Part shown: piece after piece, positions 6,506 to 9,511 of the stretch
Position numbering within the stretch: position 1 is the first letter of the stretch
Layout of the letters: every line of letters starts with the position of its first letter
Source: Nitrospina sp.
GTDB taxonomy: Bacteria > Nitrospinota > Nitrospinia > Nitrospinales > VA-1
Assembly (NCBI GenBank): GCA_018665625.1
Contig: JABJCF010000373.1
Span: 1-9,511 of the forward strand
DNA length: 9,511 nt
Reading direction: 5' to 3'
The notes under the pieces: generated by a model
What the model saw: the letters and a program-made list of their open reading frames with translations, nothing else
Database searches by the model: none
What the model was told of the DNA's origin: nothing
Translations under genes and position numbers: made by a program

Positions 6506-7711
6506 ATGGAAGACATCCGATATTTCATGGAGGAATCCATTTTCACTGTCGATTCTGAGGCTACAGTGAAAATAGCAGCTGAATTAATGAGAACAAACTC
6601 CATAAGTTCACTACTCGTTGCTAAAGGGGGAGCTTACTCGGGATTCCTAACAGACACAGATTTAACTAGAAAACTCGTCGCGAAAAACCTAGATCCCGAG
6701 AACACCAAAGTTTCGACCATTGCCAGCAAATCGGTTATTACGATGGAAGCAAATCTTTCGATGGCAGACGCTTACGACTGCATGAAGGAAAAAAATATTC
6801 GTCATTTAGCCATTACTGAAAAAGGAAATATTATTGGCATTCTTTCCATTAAGGATTTTGCAAACTATTATCACAACAAGCACTCTCAAGACGATGGAGA
6901 AAAAGGTAATATTCAATATTATATGCAAAGCACTATAGCTAATATCGAATCGTACGAAACCGTTGTTACGGCCGCAAAAAAAATGGCTGAAAAAAAAGTC
7001 GGGGCCTTATTGGTGACAGAATCAGGGAAAGCAAAAGGAATACTTTCCGAGTCAGCAATAACAAAGGACCTTGTAGCGCAAGGCATTAACGCAGAATCCA
7101 CCAAAGTTTCTTCCATTCTCAACCGCGAATTGATAACAATCGACCATAGCCAATCGATGCATGATGCCTATCAGTTGATGAGGGGGAATAATGTCCGACA
7201 ACTTTTCATCACTCGAGGTAAAAAGATTGCAGGGATGCTCTCCATAAAAGATTTTGCGAATTATTATAATTTTAAGTTTTGCAAACAAATAAATGATGAA
7301 GACAGAGTACAGCATTATATGCAAGAAAACCTGGAAACTATCCCAGAAACCATGACCGTATTACAAGCTGCCGAGATAATGAAGGAAAAGGAAATCGGGT
7401 CCCTTCTGGTAAAAGATCTAGAAGAAATTATAGGAATCGTAACCGAAGAAGATTTCACGCGAAGGGTTTTAGGTAGCAAACTGGATCCCAACTCAACCAC
7501 CGTCTCAAAGGCTATGCGGGCACCCTGCAAAATGGATGAAAGTCAAACTATGGACAAGGCCTTAACCCTCATGCATGAGCACGATATTAAATATGTCTGC
7601 ATCACAGACAAGGGCAAAATAGTTGGTATTATTTCCCTTAAAGATTTAACCATATACTATAAACATAAGTATATCGTCGCCAATGATCTGGATGAATCTG
7701 GAATTCCATAG
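6506..7711 (+). CDS. Protein of three tandem Bateman modules (six CBS domains)
   Basis: 401 residues made of a unit of about 132 residues repeated three times: IRYFM (4-8), IQYYM (136-140) and VQHYM (268-272) begin the units, and GILSIKDFANYY (111), GMLSIKDFANYY (243) and GIISLKDLTIYY (374) end them. Each unit holds two CBS domains, roughly 5-58/68-122, 137-191/199-253 and 268-322/330-384. CBS pairs usually bind adenine nucleotides or related ligands through a G-x-x-S/T-x-x-D motif. It is intact in CBS1 (GFLTDTD), CBS2, CBS4, CBS5 (GIVTEED) and CBS6, but CBS3 reads GILSESA, with Ala184 in place of Asp. No enzymatic, DNA-binding, transporter or membrane domain is attached, and there is no signal peptide, so it is a soluble cytoplasmic protein. 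It probably acts as a nucleotide-responsive regulator of a partner protein, which cannot be identified here. The tandem repeats suggest internal duplication. Confidence 0.9.
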   Translation: MEDIRYFMEESIFTVDSEATVKIAAELMRTNSISSLLVAKGGAYSGFLTDTDLTRKLVAKNLDPENTKVSTIASKSVITMEANLSMADAYDCMKEKNIRHLAITEKGNIIGILSIKDFANYYHNKHSQDDGEKGNIQYYMQSTIANIESYETVVTAAKKMAEKKVGALLVTESGKAKGILSESAITKDLVAQGINAESTKVSSILNRELITIDHSQSMHDAYQLMRGNNVRQLFITRGKKIAGMLSIKDFANYYNFKFCKQINDEDRVQHYMQENLETIPETMTVLQAAEIMKEKEIGSLLVKDLEEIIGIVTEEDFTRRVLGSKLDPNSTTVSKAMRAPCKMDESQTMDKALTLMHEHDIKYVCITDKGKIVGIISLKDLTIYYKHKYIVANDLDESGIP

Positions 7712-7767
7712 TTCCAATCCCACACATCTGATCGCACAGTTATCACTCCACATTTGAATAACTTCAA

Positions 7768-8562
7768 GTGAAAAACTCCAAAAAGAATCCAACTGAAATA
7801 GTAATAATAACTGGAAATGATTTACGCCACCAATATTTTCTTAAGCAATTAAATTCCAAACATAATATTGCGGCTGTCTTCATACAAGAATCCAATTTCC
7901 CGACACCAAACTCAGAAAAACAAGAGGAAAGTGATGCATGGAGTTGGTTCTTTGAAAGGAGAAATTTGTTCGAAAAAGAAACAATCACTCCAAAATTAAA
8001 AATTAAGACTCAAAATGAACCTGAAACTTTCTATTTAAAATATAACGACCTAAACTCATTAAAAACGTTATCTCTCATCCAAAGATATTCCCCAGGTTTC
8101 ATCGCTGTATTTGGAGCCGGCATTATTAAAGAAAGAATTTTATCCAGCTATCCGAATTCCATCTATAATCTACATGTAGGAATACCTGAATTCTACAGAG
8201 GGTCTTCATGCAATTTTTGGCCAATTTATAATTGCGATTTTAAAAATTTGGGTGCGACTATCCACAGAGTTGAAAAAGGAATTGATACTGGGAAAGTTGC
8301 TGGGGAAAGTTTCATAACCTTGGAATCTACAGACAGCGAACAAACTTTGATGTGGAAAACTTTGCAGGTAGGAACCAAGCTAATGGAAGAAACCATTCAA
8401 AAATGGAAAAACAATTTACTCTCATTAAAGAAACAAGAGCGAACCGGAAAACTTTACAAAATAAAAGAATTTAAACCTGCAGCAATTCTAAAAGTAAAAA
8501 AAATGGTGGAATCTGGTGAATTGAAGTCTCAGTTGCAATTGGCTCTAAACAAACGTATTTAA
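7768..8562 (+). CDS. Formyltransferase-family protein (sugar N-formyltransferase-like)
   Basis: 264 residues with a formyltransferase fold. The first strand is IVIITGNDLRHQYF (11-24). The core is SIYNLHVGIPEFYRG (131-145), followed by GATIHRVEKGIDTGKV (162-177). The N-x-H...D triad of 10-formyl-tetrahydrofolate-dependent formyltransferases is present as N134, H136 and D173. It is shorter than methionyl-tRNA formyltransferase (about 310 aa) and lacks that enzyme's C-terminal tRNA-binding domain. The N-terminal half also diverges from PurN. An amino-sugar or similar small-amine N-formyltransferase for surface polysaccharide is a reasonable guess, but no polysaccharide gene is adjacent. The GTG start is forced by a TAA three codons upstream and by the need for the first strand; no Shine-Dalgarno is visible. 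The 56-base gap after the CBS gene has no visible terminator, so cotranscription is possible. Confidence 0.78.
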   Translation: MKNSKKNPTEIVIITGNDLRHQYFLKQLNSKHNIAAVFIQESNFPTPNSEKQEESDAWSWFFERRNLFEKETITPKLKIKTQNEPETFYLKYNDLNSLKTLSLIQRYSPGFIAVFGAGIIKERILSSYPNSIYNLHVGIPEFYRGSSCNFWPIYNCDFKNLGATIHRVEKGIDTGKVAGESFITLESTDSEQTLMWKTLQVGTKLMEETIQKWKNNLLSLKKQERTGKLYKIKEFKPAAILKVKKMVESGELKSQLQLALNKRI

Positions 8563-8581
8563 AATCTAAACAAACCCTATA

Positions 8582-8595
8582 TTATTAATTAATAA
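8582..8595. repeat. Perfect 14-base AT palindrome
   Basis: TTATTAATTAATAA reads the same on both strands and lies 10 bases before the start codon of the exported protein. It could be part of a promoter or an operator, but a pure A/T palindrome in an AT-rich gap has a fair chance of arising at random. Confidence 0.3.
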
Positions 8596-8605
8596 ATTTA
8601 TTCAT

Positions 8606-9079
8606 ATGCACTTAAGAACTAAATATTGTCTTTATATTATTGTGCTCATATTTGCAGTACTAGTTAGCCCGGCCTATGGTCAAGATATAGAAGAAGAAAA
8701 GTTTACTACTCTTGGCCCTATTGGAATATCCAATAAATATAAAATACCGGAAAATAGAAGAGCGATCATATTTAGGATCAAGAATTATACTTCCCGAAGC
8801 ATTAATCAGATATTTGGAAGAGTCTTTATGATTAGCAAGCTTGAGACCGACCCGAACAAGAAGTTTTTACTAATAAACAACCCTCATAAAGGTGGGAACA
8901 TTTTAAAGGGCAAGCCTCATCGACCTGGAACGGTTTCAGAGTGGAATTTCACCTTGGCACGAAAGCCAATTAAAGGAAACAAGGATATCGAATACACCTT
9001 ACAGATTCATCCCCGTTCCATTTTCTTCTCAAACATCGAACCTAAACAAAAACCTAAAGGAGCCAATGAAAACCCCTAG
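8606..9079 (+). CDS. Small exported protein of unknown function
   Basis: 157 residues. The N-terminus is a good type I signal peptide: basic start MHLRTK, hydrophobic core about 8-20 (CLYIIVLIFAVLV), then SPAYG|QD with Ala at -3 and Gly at -1, so cleavage after G25 is expected and the mature protein of about 132 residues would be periplasmic or secreted. No lipobox is present at the cleavage site. The middle (RAIIFRIKNYTSRSINQIFG at 51-70, then NPHKGGNILKGKPHRPGTVSEWNFTL) is beta-rich and reminiscent of small Ig-like domains that end in a 'G...W.F.L' pattern; this resemblance is weak. The C-terminus is Lys/Pro/Asn-rich and probably disordered. I do not recognise a family. No Shine-Dalgarno is visible, and the stop lies 5 bases from that of the convergent receiver gene. 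Confidence 0.75.
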   Translation: MHLRTKYCLYIIVLIFAVLVSPAYGQDIEEEKFTTLGPIGISNKYKIPENRRAIIFRIKNYTSRSINQIFGRVFMISKLETDPNKKFLLINNPHKGGNILKGKPHRPGTVSEWNFTLARKPIKGNKDIEYTLQIHPRSIFFSNIEPKQKPKGANENP

Positions 9080-9084
9080 TAATT

Positions 9085-9511
9085 CTATAGCCCTTCCGAC
9101 TCACTCATAGCCCCTCTGCAAGCTGTGGAACGGATTGCCTGTAAAAGCTCATTGCAGGTAACATCGCCTTTTTTGAAAATTTTCTCGACATCCCCTTGAA
9201 GTCGCCCTCTTTCTTCAAGTGTTAGTTCTTTAGCGGAGATAATCATTATGGGAATCGTTCGCCACAATGGGTTTTGCCGCAAACGCTGAACCACTTCGAA
9301 ACCGTTTATTCCAGGAATAATAATATCCAGCAAAATTAAACCAGGAATTTCATTAGCATTCAATCTTTCGAAAGCAGATGGGCCATCAAAAGCTTCAATA
9401 ACATTCCAGCCATCCTTTCCCAGCATTCGGCTTAGTGCCTCACGGTTAATGGCATCATCCTCTACAACCATAATGGAGAATTCACGCGAAGTTTTCTTAT
9501 ATTTTTTTAAT
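9085..9511 (-). CDS. C-terminal receiver domain of a larger signalling protein (5' end outside window)
   Basis: The visible part is a complete REC domain: MVVEDD (acidic pair), phosphoacceptor Asp in LILLDIIIPGINGFE (D49 counting from the Met at 9471; codon 9325-9327), the IPIMIISAKELT strand with its Ser, and the FKKGD Lys. The Met at 9471 is unlikely to be the start. The frame stays open to the window edge, reading LKKYKKTSREFSI just before it, and that stretch supplies the linker and the start of the first strand. 'L-x-x-Y ... IxVVEDD..NRE.L.RML...GW.V.EA' with the 'AKELT...GRLQG.VEKIFKKG' ending is the form seen for receivers at the C-terminus of large hybrid histidine kinases, so the rest of the gene is probably a kinase to the right. 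A tail of about 15 residues after the domain ends the protein. It may relay phosphate with the receiver-kinase at 4854-6011, but there is no direct evidence of pairing. Confidence 0.85.
   Translation of the reverse strand, partial: LKKYKKTSREFSIMVVEDDAINREALSRMLGKDGWNVIEAFDGPSAFERLNANEIPGLILLDIIIPGINGFEVVQRLRQNPLWRTIPIMIISAKELTLEERGRLQGDVEKIFKKGDVTCNELLQAIRSTACRGAMSESEGL

Noticed and set aside
6506..7711. The triple repeat in the CBS gene as a mobile or satellite repeat
   Set aside because: The repetition is explained at protein level by three Bateman modules; the DNA is well diverged between units and the frame is intact.
4802..9511. Defence island, prophage or insertion sequence
   Set aside because: No transposase, integrase, recombinase, toxin-antitoxin pair, nuclease-effector gene, terminal inverted repeats or target duplications were seen.

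Overview
The window is chromosomal-looking bacterial DNA, AT-leaning, with closely spaced genes. A recombinational-repair helicase/nuclease pair, a phosphorelay kinase, a stand-alone CBS-domain protein and an exported protein with a type I signal peptide suggest a Gram-negative bacterium. A Nitrospinota- or deltaproteobacteria-like source fits the style of the genes but is only a guess. No tRNA, rRNA, CRISPR array, insertion sequence, transposase, integrase or phage gene is visible.

Layout. (1) 1-4801, plus strand: a two-gene operon. An AddB-like PD-(D/E)XK nuclease, cut by the left edge, overlaps by ATGA an AddA-like UvrD-type helicase/nuclease. Together they should form a RecBCD-equivalent double-strand-break end-processing enzyme. 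(2) 4854-6011, minus strand: a soluble kinase with an N-terminal receiver domain, convergent with addA. (3) 6012-6505: a 494-base divergent intergenic region. It holds a spaced CGTAAA repeat, a well-formed Shine-Dalgarno in front of a possible 33-codon gene, and a dyad just upstream of the next gene. (4) 6506-7711, plus: a protein made only of three tandem Bateman modules (six CBS domains). (5) 7768-8562, plus: a formyltransferase-family enzyme, probably acting on an amino sugar or a similar amine. (6) 8606-9079, plus: a small exported protein of unknown function. (7) 9085-9511, minus: the C-terminal receiver domain of a larger signalling protein that runs off the right edge; its frame stays open past the apparent Met.

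How the genes relate: only addB-addA is a clear functional unit. The rest reads as a signalling neighbourhood (receiver-kinase, CBS sensor, second receiver protein) with two surface or envelope-related candidates between them. Nothing in the sequence links the formyltransferase to a particular pathway. No strong rho-independent terminator was found in any gap. I see no clear-cut new defence or mobile system. The items most worth a second look are the candidate small gene at 6218-6319 with its upstream repeats, the effector-less triplicated CBS protein with one altered nucleotide-binding motif, and the orphan formyltransferase.
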